Part shown: positions 8,014 to 18,036 of the stretch, one piece after another | Position numbering within the stretch: position 1 is the stretch's first letter | Layout of the letters: the number at the start of each line of letters is the position of its first letter | Origin: Lachnospiraceae bacterium | Lineage (GTDB): Bacteria > Bacillota > Clostridia > Lachnospirales > Lachnospiraceae | Assembly (NCBI GenBank): GCA_902363445.1 | Contig: CABJAB010000005.1 | Location: forward strand, 360,669 to 424,668 | Direction of reading: 5' to 3' | DNA length: 64,000 nucleotides | The notes under the pieces: generated by a model | Told to the model about the DNA's origin: nothing | Seen by the model: the letters and a program-made list of their open reading frames with translations, nothing else | The model's database searches: none | Made by a program: the position numbers and the translations under genes

Positions 8014-8754
8014 ATGCCAGAAAGGAAAATTGCAGTAGTGACCGGGGCATCCAGAGGAATCGGGAGAGAGATTGCCCTGATCCTCGCAGGAGCCGGCGCG
8101 GCTGTTATCATAAATTATAATGGCTCCGCCGAAAGAGCGGAAGAAACGGCAGAGGAGATCCGAGAGGCCGGAGGCTGCGCCGAGGCGATGCGCTGTAACG
8201 TAGCTGACTTTGAAGCCGCGGGTGTATTCCTCAGCGAAGTGATAAAAAAGTACGGCAGAATCGATATTCTGGTGAACAATGCCGGCATCACCAGAGATGG
8301 ACTGCTCATGAAGATGAGCGAAGAGGATTTTGACGCGGTGCTGGATATAAACCTTAAAGGCACTTTCAACTGTATCCGCCACGTATCCCGGCAGATGCTG
8401 AAACAGAAAAGCGGACGGATCGTCAATATTTCTTCCGTCTCCGGTGTTTTGGGAAATCCGGGCCAGGCCAATTACTGCGCTTCCAAGGCGGGAGTCATCG
8501 GCCTGACGAAATCTGCGGCCAGGGAGCTGGCGTCCAGAGGGATCACGGTGAATGCGGTGGCCCCCGGGTTTGTGGATACGGAGATGACCAGAGTTCTATC
8601 GGAAGAAGTCAGAAAAAAGGCAGAGGCTCAGATTCCGCTGGGCCATTTTGGGACCCCCGCGGATATCGCGGACGCTGTGGCGTTTTTGGCGTCCGACCGG
8701 GCGGGATATATCACGGGCCAGGTGCTCCGGGTAGACGGCGGCATGGCTATGTAG
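8014..8754 (+). CDS. fabG: 3-oxoacyl-ACP reductase
   Basis: A 246-residue short-chain dehydrogenase that reduces 3-oxoacyl-ACP with NADPH. Cofactor loop TGASRGIG (residues 10-17), NNAG near 87-90, catalytic Ser in NISSVSG, and Tyr/Lys in YCASK. The start is the Met after GGGAGG, placing it immediately after the fabD stop; an upstream in-frame Met at 7978 would overlap fabD needlessly. Confidence 0.95.
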   Translation: MPERKIAVVTGASRGIGREIALILAGAGAAVIINYNGSAERAEETAEEIREAGGCAEAMRCNVADFEAAGVFLSEVIKKYGRIDILVNNAGITRDGLLMKMSEEDFDAVLDINLKGTFNCIRHVSRQMLKQKSGRIVNISSVSGVLGNPGQANYCASKAGVIGLTKSAARELASRGITVNAVAPGFVDTEMTRVLSEEVRKKAEAQIPLGHFGTPADIADAVAFLASDRAGYITGQVLRVDGGMAM

Positions 8755-8786
8755 ATCAGAGAAGCACAGGCAGGAAAGGAGAACCC

Positions 8787-10025
8787 ATGAGCAGGAGAGT
8801 AGTAGTGACCGGACTGGGCGCAGTCACTCCCATCGGGAATACCGCAGAGGAATTCTGGAAGAACATCAAAGAAAATAAAGTGGGAATCGGTGAGATTACC
8901 AGGTTCGATACCACAGACTATAAAGTGAAGCTGGCAGCAGAGGTTAAAGGATTTGTGGGAAAAGAGCACATGGATTTCAAGGCGGCGAAACGTATGGAGC
9001 TTTTCAGCCAGTACGCGGTGGCGGCCACAGGAGAAGCGCTCAAGGATGCAGGAATCCATACGGATAAGGAAGACCCGTATCGTCTGGGAGTCAGCATCGG
9101 CTCAGGGATCGGAAGCCTTCAGGCCATGGAGCGGGAGCATACAAGGCTTCTTGAAAAAGGACCTGGGAGGATCAGTCCGCTGATGGTGCCGCTCATGATA
9201 TGCAATATGGCGGCCGGAAATGTGGGGATCCAGTTCGGTCTTAAGGGAAAGAACATCAACGTGGTGACGGCCTGCGCCACCGGTACTCATTCCATCGGGG
9301 AAGCTTATCGTTCCATTCAGTATGGGGAAGCGGACATAATGGCTGCGGGAGGGAGCGAGAGTTCCATCACGCCTCTGGGAATCGCTGGTTTTGCGGCCCT
9401 CACGGCTCTCAGTACTGCAGAAGACCCCTACAGAGCCTCTATTCCTTTTGATAAAGAGCGAGGAGGCTTTGTCATGGGAGAAGGGGCCGGAGTGGTGATC
9501 CTGGAAGAGCTTGGCCACGCCCTTTCCAGAAATGCCCATATCTATGCCGAGGTGGCAGGATATGGATCCACCTGTGACGCTTATCATATTACCTCTCCGG
9601 CAGAGGACGGCGCCGGCGCGGCCAGGGCAATGGAGGAAGCGATGAAAGACGGAGGCGTCTCTCCGGACCAGATAAGCTATATCAATGCCCACGGCACTGG
9701 AACCCACCATAATGATCTGTTTGAGACAAGAGCCATAAAGCTGGTCATGGGAAAAGCGGCGGCGGCGGTGAAGATAAGCTCCACTAAATCCATGACGGGC
9801 CATCTTCTGGGAGCAGCCGGAGGCGTGGAATTTATCACATGTGTGAAGTCTATCGAAGAAGGGTATATCCATCCCACGGTGGGATTCAAGGTGCCGGATG
9901 AGGACTGCGATCTGGACTATACCATCGGCGGCGGGATTCATATGGACGTGGAATATGCCATGAGTAATTCTCTGGGCTTTGGCGGTCACAACGCCACCGT
10001 CCTGGTGAAAAAATACAGGAACTAA
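8787..10025 (+). CDS. fabF: 3-oxoacyl-ACP synthase II
   Basis: A 412-residue elongating condensing enzyme. Nucleophile Cys163 in TACATGTHSIG; the His residues are in NAHGTGTHHND and KSMTGHLLGAAGG. The first His motif reads HGTGTHHND where HGTSTPxND is commoner, a mild variant that leaves the catalytic His intact. Good ribosome binding site (AAAGGAG). Confidence 0.95.
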   Translation: MSRRVVVTGLGAVTPIGNTAEEFWKNIKENKVGIGEITRFDTTDYKVKLAAEVKGFVGKEHMDFKAAKRMELFSQYAVAATGEALKDAGIHTDKEDPYRLGVSIGSGIGSLQAMEREHTRLLEKGPGRISPLMVPLMICNMAAGNVGIQFGLKGKNINVVTACATGTHSIGEAYRSIQYGEADIMAAGGSESSITPLGIAGFAALTALSTAEDPYRASIPFDKERGGFVMGEGAGVVILEELGHALSRNAHIYAEVAGYGSTCDAYHITSPAEDGAGAARAMEEAMKDGGVSPDQISYINAHGTGTHHNDLFETRAIKLVMGKAAAAVKISSTKSMTGHLLGAAGGVEFITCVKSIEEGYIHPTVGFKVPDEDCDLDYTIGGGIHMDVEYAMSNSLGFGGHNATVLVKKYRN

Positions 10026-10054
10026 AAATAAGTGCCGGGACAGGAGGGAATGTT

Positions 10055-10543
10055 ATGGAATTCGGACAGATAATAAAATTAATAGAAACGGTGTCGGCGT
10101 CCAGCCTGACCAGCTTTGAGCTGGAAGAAGGCGAAACAAAGATCTCGCTTACTGCCGGAAGGAACTGCGTGGAGGGCAGGAAGGCGGCCGGCCCGGTGTC
10201 CATGCCGGCAGTCTCCAATGCGGTTTCTGAGGCGGCGGGTTTTTCAGCCGGCCTGGCTTCCGGGGTTCTAGCCCAGGAGGAAACGCGGCAGGATGAAGGG
10301 TTTCAGTCCGATCAGATTGTAAAATCCCCGCTGGTCGGTATTTTTTATGCCGCGCCGTCTGAGGATGCGGAGCCTTTCGTAAAGGCAGGGGATACGGTGA
10401 AAAAAGGCCAGGTATTGGGCATCATCGAGGCCATGAAGCTCATGAATGAGATTGAATGCGAATATGACGGAGTCGTGGAGGCGGTGCTGATCGAAAATGA
10501 GCAGGTGGTGGAATACGGCCAGCCGTTGTTCCGCATTCGCTGA
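10055..10543 (+). CDS. accB: Biotin carboxyl carrier protein of acetyl-CoA carboxylase
   Basis: A 162-residue carrier. The biotinyl domain at about residues 88-162 has the biotin acceptor Lys128 in EAMKLMNEI. The N-terminal third is the dimerisation segment, joined by an Ala/Gly-rich flexible linker (about residues 44-80). It moves carboxyl groups from AccC to the carboxyltransferase encoded downstream. Confidence 0.95.
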   Translation: MEFGQIIKLIETVSASSLTSFELEEGETKISLTAGRNCVEGRKAAGPVSMPAVSNAVSEAAGFSAGLASGVLAQEETRQDEGFQSDQIVKSPLVGIFYAAPSEDAEPFVKAGDTVKKGQVLGIIEAMKLMNEIECEYDGVVEAVLIENEQVVEYGQPLFRIR

Positions 10544-10613
10544 TCTGGACAATACGGCGTTTGGAATTTTGCGGGGGAAGGACGCCGGAGGACAGGGGAA
10601 AGGAGCACAGGAA

Positions 10614-11036
10614 ATGTTAGGTATAAAAGAAATTGAGGCGATTATTCCTCACAGGCATCCTTTTTTGCTGGTGGACTGTATCGAGGAGCTGGAGCCCGGC
10701 GTCAGGGCGTCGGGCTATAAGTGCGTGACCTATCACGAGGATTTTTTCAAAGGACATTTTCCGCAGGAGCCGGTGATGCCGGGAGTCCTGATTGTCGAGG
10801 CTCTTGCACAGGTAGGGGCTGTGGCGATATTGAGCCTGGAAGAAAATAAGGGGAAGGTGGCGTATTTCGGGGCCATTAATAATGCCAGATTTAAAAAAAA
10901 GGTGCAGCCTGGAGATAAGCTGAAGCTGGAATGTGAGCTGATCAAGAGAAAAGGTCCCCTGGGTGTCGGAAAAGCGACGGCAACGGTGGACGGACAGACA
11001 GCGGTGACGGCGGAGCTGACCTTTATGGTGGGCTGA
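10614..11036 (+). CDS. fabZ: 3-hydroxyacyl-ACP dehydratase
   Basis: A 140-residue hot-dog-fold dehydratase. Conserved HRHPFLLVD near the N terminus; catalytic His48 in GHFP and Glu62 in the VEALAQ segment. The start is the Met preceded by AAAGGAG; upstream in-frame codons overlap accB and are not used. Together with FabK it completes the elongation cycle. Confidence 0.95.
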   Translation: MLGIKEIEAIIPHRHPFLLVDCIEELEPGVRASGYKCVTYHEDFFKGHFPQEPVMPGVLIVEALAQVGAVAILSLEENKGKVAYFGAINNARFKKKVQPGDKLKLECELIKRKGPLGVGKATATVDGQTAVTAELTFMVG

Positions 11037-11065
11037 CACAAGGGAGCCTGAAATGGAGGAGCAGC

Positions 11066-12382
11066 ATGTTTAACAAGGTTTTGATTGCCAATAGAGGAGA
11101 AATCGCGGTGCGGATCATCCGGGCCTGCCGGGAGATGGGAATCCACACGGTAGCCGTATATTCAGAGGCCGACAGCGAGGCGCTCCATACTTTGCTGGCG
11201 GATGAGGCCATCTGTATCGGTCCGGCCAAATCCTCGGAAAGCTATCTGAATATGGAGAGGATTTTGTCGGCGGCCGTATCTCTGGGAGCCGACGCCATCC
11301 ATCCCGGCTTTGGCTTTTTATCCGAAAACGCCCGGTTTGCGGAGCTGTGCGCGCTTTGCGGCATAAAGTTTATCGGTCCGGACAGCCAGGTCATAGCCAG
11401 AATGGGAAATAAGTCAGAGGCGAGGAATACCATGATCGCCGCGGGAGTCCCGGTGGTGCCGGGAGGCAGGGAACCGGTATGGGACGCGGAAACGGGGATC
11501 CGGATGGCGGCGGAGATCGGTTATCCGATTATGATAAAGGCAGCGTCCGGCGGCGGAGGAAAAGGAATGAGGGTCGTAGAGCGGGAGGAGGAATTTGAGA
11601 CTAATTTTCTGAACGCTCAAAGAGAATCAGTAAAAGGGTTCTCGGATGATACGATGTATCTGGAGCGGTATGTAAAGAATCCAAGGCATATCGAATTTCA
11701 GATATTGGCCGATGAACACGGCCATGTGATCCACCTGGGCGAGCGCGACTGCTCCGTGCAGAGGAACCACCAAAAGCTGGTCGAGGAATCACCGTCGGCC
11801 GCCATATCGGAAGGACTCAGAAATAAAATGGGAGAAATGGCGGTAAAAGCGGCAAAAGCTGCCGGATATGTGAATGCCGGCACCATCGAATTTCTGCTGG
11901 ACCGCGATGGCCATTTCTATTTTATAGAGATGAATACCCGGATACAGGTGGAGCATCCGGTGACAGAGGCAGTCACGGGACTGGATCTTGTCAAAGAACA
12001 GATTCGGATCGCCGCGGGAGAACCATTGACCATCCGCCAGGAAGATGTTCACCTGACCGGCTGTTCCATTGAGTGCAGGATCAACGCCCGGATGGCGGGG
12101 AAGATCAAGAATATCCTGGTGCCGGGAGGAAACGGCATCCGGGTGGATACCGCGGTATACAACGGATATCTAATCCCGCCCAACTATGACGCCATGCTGT
12201 TAAAGCTCATTGTCCATGACCGAAACCGAAAAGATACAGTCAGGAAGATGCAGTGCGCTTTGGGTGAACTGGTAATAGAAGGGGTAGATACAAATCTGGA
12301 GAATCAGTATGAAATATTCACCCATCCTGTTTATGAAGCCGGTCCTGTAGATACCGGTTTTATGGAGACCTATTTTAAATAA
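11066..12382 (+). CDS. accC: Biotin carboxylase subunit of acetyl-CoA carboxylase
   Basis: A 438-residue ATP-grasp enzyme that carboxylates biotin on AccB using ATP and bicarbonate. N-terminal KVLIANRGEIAVRIIRACRE; glycine-rich ATP loop SGGGGKGMR; the HIEFQ, ERDCSVQRNHQKL and EMNTRIQVEHPVTE segments are canonical. Slightly shorter than the usual 445-450 residues, with nothing essential missing. Start after GGAGG. Confidence 0.96.
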   Translation: MFNKVLIANRGEIAVRIIRACREMGIHTVAVYSEADSEALHTLLADEAICIGPAKSSESYLNMERILSAAVSLGADAIHPGFGFLSENARFAELCALCGIKFIGPDSQVIARMGNKSEARNTMIAAGVPVVPGGREPVWDAETGIRMAAEIGYPIMIKAASGGGGKGMRVVEREEEFETNFLNAQRESVKGFSDDTMYLERYVKNPRHIEFQILADEHGHVIHLGERDCSVQRNHQKLVEESPSAAISEGLRNKMGEMAVKAAKAAGYVNAGTIEFLLDRDGHFYFIEMNTRIQVEHPVTEAVTGLDLVKEQIRIAAGEPLTIRQEDVHLTGCSIECRINARMAGKIKNILVPGGNGIRVDTAVYNGYLIPPNYDAMLLKLIVHDRNRKDTVRKMQCALGELVIEGVDTNLENQYEIFTHPVYEAGPVDTGFMETYFK

Positions 12383-12394
12383 GAGGCAGAGAAT

Positions 12395-14128
12395 ATGCGG
12401 AAACATTTATTTAAGAGGACACCGTCCAATACTTATATTAAAATTGAAATGCCGGAGAAAAAAGGGACGGCGCAGCCGGAAGTGCCCAAGGGCATGTGGC
12501 GTAAATGCAATAAATGCGGCGCTCCTATTTATACAGAAGACGTCATCGAAGGCAATTATATTTGTCCCAAATGTAAAGGATATTTCCGCGTACACGCCTA
12601 CCGCCGGATTGATATGCTGGCGGATGAAGGAAGCTTTGAAGAGTGGGATAAGGGGCTTCCGGTGAAGAATCCCCTGCAGCTGCCCGGATATCCCAGAAAG
12701 GTGGCGGAGCTTCAGGAAAAGACTGGACTTGATGAGGCGGTCATCACGGGAAAAATGACCATGGGAGGTCATGGAACGGCAGTCGGCGTCATGGACGGCC
12801 GGTTCATTATGGGGAGCATGGGCCATAACGTAGGTGAAAAAATCACCAGGCTGGTGGAGCGCGCCACAGAGGAAAGGCTTCCTGTTATCCTGTTTTGCTG
12901 CTCCGGCGGAGCCAGGATGCAGGAAGGAATCGTGTCGCTGATGCAAATGGCTAAGACCTCTGCCGCGCTGAAAAGGCACAGCGACGCAGGACTTCTCTGC
13001 ATCTCGGTACTGACGGAGCCCACCATGGGAGGCGTGACCGCCAGCTTTGCCATGTTGGGAGATATCATCCTGGCTGAGCCAGGAGCGCTGGTGGGCTTTG
13101 CTGGCCCCCGGGTGATCGAGCAGACCATAGGACAGAAGCTCCCGGAAGGATTTCAGCGTTCAGAGTTTCTGAAGGAACATGGATTTGTGGATGCCATTAT
13201 GAAGAGAGAGGAATCCAGGGAAATGCTCACCCGGATTCTCATGCTCCATGAGGATAACAGATACGGTGCGGAAGATCAAGATAAAAAAGAAGATCTGCCG
13301 CGGGCAGCCGGGATAACGGCTGACCGGAGCTCCGGAAGACAGCAGAATCTGCCTGCCTGGGAAAAGGTGAAGCTCTCCAGAAAACCGGGACGTCTCACCG
13401 GGATTGATTATATTGAAGGCATTTTTGACGACTTCATCGAATTTCATGGAGACCGATACTGCCATGACGATAAGGCTGTTGTGGGAGGGATCGCGAGGTT
13501 TCATGGACGTCCGGTGACAGTGATCGCACAGCAAAAGGGCAGAAATACCAAAGAAAATATTGAGCGGAATTTTTCCATGCCTTCGCCGGACGGCTACCGG
13601 AAAGCCCTCCGGCTGATGAAACAGGCGGAGAAATTCGGCCGGCCTGTTTTCTGCTTTGTGGATACGCCGGGAGCATTTTGCGGATTGGAAGCAGAGGAAC
13701 GGGGACAGGGCGAAGCCATAGCCCGGAATTTATTTGAAATGTCCGGACTGAAGGTGCCGGTCCTGTCGGTAGTGATCGGAGAAGGAGGAAGCGGAGGCGC
13801 TCTAGGCCTTGCGGTGGCCGACGAGGTATGGATGATGGAAAATGCCATTTATTCTATCCTCTCTCCGGAAGGATTCGCTTCTATTTTGTGGAAAGACAGC
13901 AAAAGAGCGGATGAGGCGGCCGGCATTATGAAGATCACAGCGGCCGATCTTATGGAGCTTGGAATCATTGAACGTGTAATTCCGGAGGAGGAGCCGGCCG
14001 GCAGGGCAAACTGCGGAATTATCTGCGGAATACTGGAAAACGGATTTGAAGAGTTCCTGAACCGGTACGGTTCCATGAGCGGGCAAGAACTCGTGGCCTG
14101 CCGTTATGGACGTTTCCGGGCCATGTGA
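12395..14128 (+). CDS. accDA: Acetyl-CoA carboxylase carboxyltransferase, fused beta and alpha subunits
   Basis: A 577-residue fusion. Residues 1 to about 285 are AccD: a zinc ribbon CNKC...CPKC (two CxxC pairs), then SGGARMQEG and [14 protein letters not shown] linker at about 288-328 is rich in charged and polar residues. Residues from about 328 are Acc[20 protein letters not shown] and [14 protein letters not shown]. The AccA part lacks most of the usual N-terminal helical leader. The protein transfers carboxyl from carboxybiotin to acetyl-CoA, giving malonyl-CoA for FabD. Covalent linkage would enforce 1:1 stoichiometry. There is no internal stop or frameshift, so this is a true fusion. 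Confidence 0.93.
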   Translation: MRKHLFKRTPSNTYIKIEMPEKKGTAQPEVPKGMWRKCNKCGAPIYTEDVIEGNYICPKCKGYFRVHAYRRIDMLADEGSFEEWDKGLPVKNPLQLPGYPRKVAELQEKTGLDEAVITGKMTMGGHGTAVGVMDGRFIMGSMGHNVGEKITRLVERATEERLPVILFCCSGGARMQEGIVSLMQMAKTSAALKRHSDAGLLCISVLTEPTMGGVTASFAMLGDIILAEPGALVGFAGPRVIEQTIGQKLPEGFQRSEFLKEHGFVDAIMKREESREMLTRILMLHEDNRYGAEDQDKKEDLPRAAGITADRSSGRQQNLPAWEKVKLSRKPGRLTGIDYIEGIFDDFIEFHGDRYCHDDKAVVGGIARFHGRPVTVIAQQKGRNTKENIERNFSMPSPDGYRKALRLMKQAEKFGRPVFCFVDTPGAFCGLEAEERGQGEAIARNLFEMSGLKVPVLSVVIGEGGSGGALGLAVADEVWMMENAIYSILSPEGFASILWKDSKRADEAAGIMKITAADLMELGIIERVIPEEEPAGRANCGIICGILENGFEEFLNRYGSMSGQELVACRYGRFRAM

Positions 14129-14172
14129 ACCAGGGAATGCTGCTGGGGGTCCGGACAATGGAGGGAAGATAT

Positions 14173-15228
14173 ATGAAAAGAGAGCCATTGGTTATTGGAG
14201 ATCTGACCGCGGAAATCCCGCTGGTGCAGGGAGGCATGGGAGTCGGGATAAGTCTGTCCGGGCTGGCAGGCGCCGTGGCGAAGGAAGGCGGGATCGGCGT
14301 CATCTCTACGGCGCAGATTGGATTTCGGGATCCGGAATTTGACGAGGCTCCCATCGAGACAAATCTAAGGTGTATCGGTGAGGAAATTAATAAGGCCAGG
14401 GAAATAGCGCCGGGAGGAATCATCGGCTGCAATATCATGGTGGCCACAAAACGGTATGAGGATTATGTGCGGGCGGCGGTAAAAGCCGGGGCCGACATCA
14501 TTATTTCCGGGGCAGGACTTCCGTCAAAGCTTCCGGAGCTGGTACGCGGATTTCGTACGAAGATCGCACCGATTGTTTCCTCGGTCAAAGCGGCGGCCGT
14601 CATTTGCAAGCTGTGGGACCGGCATTATCAGACGGCGCCGGACATGGTGGTCATAGAAGGGCCAAAAGCCGGAGGCCATCTTGGATTCCGGGAGGAGGAA
14701 CTGTCCCATATTGAGGATCTGGATTATGACGGAGAAATACGGAAGATCGCCGAAGAGGTCAGACAATGCGGAATGAAGTATGGAAAAAAGATTCCGGTTG
14801 TCGTGGCAGGGGGCGTATACGACGGGATGGACGTGGAACACTGCATGGACGACCTGGGAGCCGACGGCGTTCAAGTGGGAACCCGGTTTGTGACAACCAG
14901 GGAATGTGACGCGCCGGCCGCTTATAAGCAGGCTTATATAGACGCGAAAAAGGAAGACATCGTCATCACAAAAAGTCCGGTAGGCATGCCGGGAAGAGCG
15001 ATTCTGAATAAGTTCCTCCGCGAGGTGAAGGAAAAGCGAAAGCCGGCGTCCAGATGCCACCAATGCCTGGAGAAGTGTAATCCAAAGGAGATGCCGTACT
15101 GCATCACGGACGCTCTGTTGAACGCGGCCAGAGGAAAGATCCAGGAGGCTCTGCTGTTCTGCGGAGCCAATGCCTACCGGGCCGAGAGGATTGAGTCCGT
15201 CCGGGAAGTGATCGCGGATCTAATGTGA
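14173..15228 (+). CDS. FabK/nitronate-monooxygenase-like flavoprotein with C-terminal Cys cluster
   Basis: About 351 residues of the 2-nitropropane dioxygenase/FabK TIM-barrel family: PLVQGGMGVGIS at the N terminus, the EGPKAGGHLG loop, VVAGGVYDG and GADGVQVGTRF. It differs from the FabK upstream in the operon and carries a C-terminal extension with C-x2-C-x3-C-x7-C (CHQCLEKCNPKEMPYC), which could hold a metal or Fe-S cluster. An in-frame Met overlaps the accDA stop, but the Met with GGAGGG seven bases upstream is the likelier start. Last gene of the fab operon. It might be a second enoyl reductase or a nitronate oxidase; the sequence alone does not decide. Confidence 0.8.
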   Translation: MKREPLVIGDLTAEIPLVQGGMGVGISLSGLAGAVAKEGGIGVISTAQIGFRDPEFDEAPIETNLRCIGEEINKAREIAPGGIIGCNIMVATKRYEDYVRAAVKAGADIIISGAGLPSKLPELVRGFRTKIAPIVSSVKAAAVICKLWDRHYQTAPDMVVIEGPKAGGHLGFREEELSHIEDLDYDGEIRKIAEEVRQCGMKYGKKIPVVVAGGVYDGMDVEHCMDDLGADGVQVGTRFVTTRECDAPAAYKQAYIDAKKEDIVITKSPVGMPGRAILNKFLREVKEKRKPASRCHQCLEKCNPKEMPYCITDALLNAARGKIQEALLFCGANAYRAERIESVREVIADLM

Positions 15229-15257
15229 AGATGAATATAGCTATATTTAAATAATAT

Positions 15258-15297
15258 AAAAGACTTTGACCATTTGGGAGAAGTCTTTTAATTTGCG
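15258..15297 (+). terminator. Terminator of the fab/acc operon
   Basis: 9-bp stem AAAAGACTT / AAGTCTTTT with a 14-base loop followed by AATTTG, 30 bases after the last operon stop. Confidence 0.75.
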
Positions 15298-15364
15298 TAT
15301 TATGTTAACGAAATTAGTTTATAATAGATTTTTTTTGGATGATCAGAATATCGATGAATATTGC

Positions 15365-15393
15365 TTGCACATATATGTTGAATCTGCTATAAT
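15365..15393 (+). promoter_or_regulatory. Promoter of the secreted-protein/ABC cassette
   Basis: TTGCAC, a 17-base spacer, TATAAT. This implies a leader of about 155 bases before the first gene. The 15229-15556 gap is strongly AT-rich and, apart from this promoter and the operon terminator, shows nothing else I can name. Confidence 0.65.
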
Positions 15394-15556
15394 ATTAAAA
15401 ACTAAAGATTAAGTCGATAGATAATAATAAATAACTTTTGTTTATATCTTGCAAATAAATGATATTTGTAAAGAAATTTTATTAATGATCTAAAGAAGAA
15501 CATAACTCTTGTTGCGGGCCAGGAGTTTGTGATATAAAATGAAAGGTGGGGAACGA

Positions 15557-16033
15557 ATGAGAAAGAAGAAGGCTTTAAAGATGATGGTGTTATTATGTTT
15601 AATGTTTGCTGTATTAGGTGTTCCGGTGCTGGCATGGTCAGGCGATGAACCCGCTCCGTCACCAAATGGGAATTATCCATTCCTTTTTACTGCCAACGCC
15701 CAGAAAAAGACAAGTGATTCGGAAGAAAAACCTGGGGATGGTGATATGTATGCATATATTACACCTCGACAAAAACTGAAATTAAGTAATGTTACCTATT
15801 ATAGTAACGCTTACGAGAAGGGGGCAACTTCTTATTTCAAGGTGCGGACAAATCATGTTTCAACTCCGGAAGCAACTGGTTTACTTACCACAAAAGTATA
15901 TGGTAAAAAAACAGTAAGGTATCTTTCCACAGCCTTGGCGAATCAAGGAGAGTATGTGCTGCGTGGAGAGATAGATGGATTTAACTTTAGTTCAAATCCC
16001 AGCGCGAGGCTGTGTGTATCTTGGTGTCCTTAA
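15557..16033 (+). CDS. Small secreted protein of unknown function
   Basis: 158 residues. The N terminus MRKKKALKMMVLLCLMFAVL is a typical Sec signal peptide, with cleavage likely after VPVLA. The mature part starts acidic and Pro/Ser-rich, then contains several YY/Tyr-Asn segments and ends with two cysteines in CVSWC, which could form a disulphide. No homologous family recognised. Gene order (secreted protein, lipoprotein, ABC membrane proteins, ATPase) resembles bacteriocin/immunity clusters such as lactococcin 972-like loci, but the resemblance is contextual. Start chosen at the Met after GGTGGGG. Confidence 0.6.
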   Translation: MRKKKALKMMVLLCLMFAVLGVPVLAWSGDEPAPSPNGNYPFLFTANAQKKTSDSEEKPGDGDMYAYITPRQKLKLSNVTYYSNAYEKGATSYFKVRTNHVSTPEATGLLTTKVYGKKTVRYLSTALANQGEYVLRGEIDGFNFSSNPSARLCVSWCP

Positions 16034-16057
16034 AGTAAACAGTCGTAATTATTAAAG

Positions 16058-16085
16058 AGACGGGGTGCCCGCACCGTCTTTTCTG
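16058..16085 (+). terminator. Intercistronic terminator/attenuator
   Basis: Hairpin AGACGG-GGTGC / GCAC-CGTCT followed by TTTCTG, between the secreted-protein gene and the lipoprotein gene. It would let the first gene be expressed above the rest, a pattern common when the first product is needed in excess. Confidence 0.7.
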
Positions 16086-16100
16086 TGTAATGGAGGAGTT

Positions 16101-17213
16101 ATGGAAAAAAAGATAATATGTGTTATGCTTGCAGTAATAATGACAACTTTAGTCAGCTGCGGTGAAAAAAAATATATTGAAAAAGAAACGGACTATAAAG
16201 AAATAGAGGAAACAGTTACAACTGCGGAGGAAGATACCGAAAACAAAATAAGTGAGACGGTTTGTGAAAATGTCGTGTTGAATTGTGAGATGCTTTATCC
16301 AGATTCTGAAATATATGAATATAGAGCGGAAGTTAAACCTTATGATGGTGAACAAATATATAAATATTTTTATCCTAATGAGGGAAAAGAACAATGGGAA
16401 GTCTCAGAAGTGGATTTTTTGAAATCTCCGTATAATGAATATAGAATACAGGGTACTGATGGAGGACGAGCAACTATATCAGATTATTTATATTATTGTA
16501 CTGGGCATTGGCAATATATGAGAGCGTTTGGTCCGATTGATTCAGAAAATGAAATTGGAAGTGGATTTCCTGAAAATGAGGAATTGGAATTTTGCTCTAT
16601 AAATGAAGCGGAAAAACAAGTACAGGAATTTATTCGTAAATGTGGCTATGAAAACGCATATGTAGAGAAAGTCTATACCCTTGACCATAAAATAATGGAA
16701 GAGGTAGAGTCGGAAGCTATGGCTGAGGGATATGTGGACGCAGCAAAGGAGAATGACTATACGGGTAAAGCTTCCTGGGATGAAACTGACGACGCATATC
16801 TTTTCCGCATGACATGTATTATTGATGGGATGCCAGTGGATACATTTGGATATACAAAAAAAGATGATTCGATTATACCTGGAGGTAAAATCACGGTTGG
16901 CTATGGGGCTTCTGGTATCGAATATGTTTATACTCAAGCGAAGTTTGAAGTAATCGAGGATACAGGAAGAAAAGTTCAATTGTTGCCAAAGGATGTGATA
17001 TTGAATAGCCTTGCGAAAAAGTATAATTTGGTGATAACTGATGCTCAGGTGATTTTCAAAGACGTACATTTAATATATTTCCTAATTCCGGTTCAGGGGG
17101 ATATTTTTCAGTTTGATTTGGTGCCGGCATGGCAGTTTACTTCAGAAAATAGCGGATATGTAGATAGGGTATACATAAATGCTGAAACAGGGGAAGAGCT
17201 GTATAAGGAATAA
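16101..17213 (+). CDS. Putative lipoprotein, unknown family
   Basis: 370 residues. The signal peptide ends in the lipobox LVSC with the modified Cys near residue 20, followed by a highly charged acidic linker. The rest is soluble and rich in Tyr and acidic residues, with no family I recognise. Start after GGAGG. Its place between a secreted protein and an ABC transporter suggests a surface immunity, sensing or transport-accessory role; this is inference. AT-rich like the rest of the cassette. Confidence 0.6.
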   Translation: MEKKIICVMLAVIMTTLVSCGEKKYIEKETDYKEIEETVTTAEEDTENKISETVCENVVLNCEMLYPDSEIYEYRAEVKPYDGEQIYKYFYPNEGKEQWEVSEVDFLKSPYNEYRIQGTDGGRATISDYLYYCTGHWQYMRAFGPIDSENEIGSGFPENEELEFCSINEAEKQVQEFIRKCGYENAYVEKVYTLDHKIMEEVESEAMAEGYVDAAKENDYTGKASWDETDDAYLFRMTCIIDGMPVDTFGYTKKDDSIIPGGKITVGYGASGIEYVYTQAKFEVIEDTGRKVQLLPKDVILNSLAKKYNLVITDAQVIFKDVHLIYFLIPVQGDIFQFDLVPAWQFTSENSGYVDRVYINAETGEELYKE

Positions 17214-17217
17214 GAGT

Positions 17218-18036
17218 ATGAAGAAATTTATAAGGATTCTTAAATCTGATATAAAAAGGTTAATAGTGTCAAAATCATTATACTTCTCAATATTTGGCGT
17301 AGTGTTTTTATGCTTTTTAAATTTATGGAACGATATTTATATGAGATTATCGAATCATTATGAGGGAAACGTCTTATATTACATAATTTTAAAAAGAGGG
17401 CTTGGAGCATTTTTTATGGCAATGACCGTTATTTGCGTAATTCCGTCAGGGTTAGGACATTGTGCAGATATTAAAAATAACTATAAAGGTTATATTTTGA
17501 GTAAAACCAATATAACTAAGTATTGCTGGTCCAAAATAATTGCTTCTGTACTTGGTGGCTTCCTTTGTGTATTTTTAGGATATATGATATTTTTCGGAGG
17601 TTTATCGTTATTTTTTCCTATAGCAGAGTCGGATCCAGAAATATTAAATCAATACATGGAAACGTCCAGATATGTAGTAATGATTGAAAAATCGCCAGTT
17701 ATATATTGGATTTTAGAATTTTCATCGGAAGCTTTAGGGTATGGTTTTCTTGCTTCTGTAGCGATGACGTTTTCTGTACTGACAGATAATGTGTTTGTGG
17801 TATTGAGTATGCCAATTATTTTTTATTATTTTACAGATTTTCTAAATTCAGTGTTAGGACTTCCCCTAATTTTAAGATGGTATCAAGTCATGGAAAATGG
17901 CGGAGTTTTGTTTACGGTGCAAGATAGTAACTGGGCAGATACTTATTTAAAAACAATTTTTTATTTTGCGGTACTAATTGGTATAACAGGGATGGTATTT
18001 GTAAAGATGATGAAAATAGGGGCGCGTGATGAATAG
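17218..18036 (+). CDS. ABC-2-type membrane protein
   Basis: 272 residues with about six hydrophobic spans, among them SIFGVVFLCFLNLW, FFMAMTVICVIPSGLG, VLGGFLCVFLGYMIFF and a C-terminal IFYFAVLIGITGMVF. The layout is that of ABC-2 permeases paired with a separate ATPase. Overlaps the next gene by 11 bases. Substrate unknown. Confidence 0.7.
   Translation: MKKFIRILKSDIKRLIVSKSLYFSIFGVVFLCFLNLWNDIYMRLSNHYEGNVLYYIILKRGLGAFFMAMTVICVIPSGLGHCADIKNNYKGYILSKTNITKYCWSKIIASVLGGFLCVFLGYMIFFGGLSLFFPIAESDPEILNQYMETSRYVVMIEKSPVIYWILEFSSEALGYGFLASVAMTFSVLTDNVFVVLSMPIIFYYFTDFLNSVLGLPLILRWYQVMENGGVLFTVQDSNWADTYLKTIFYFAVLIGITGMVFVKMMKIGARDE

Noticed and set aside
15557..16033. Firm call as a lactococcin 972-family bacteriocin
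   Set aside because: Only gene order and signal peptide agree; the mature sequence lacks the Trp/Tyr pattern I would expect, so it is left as unknown.
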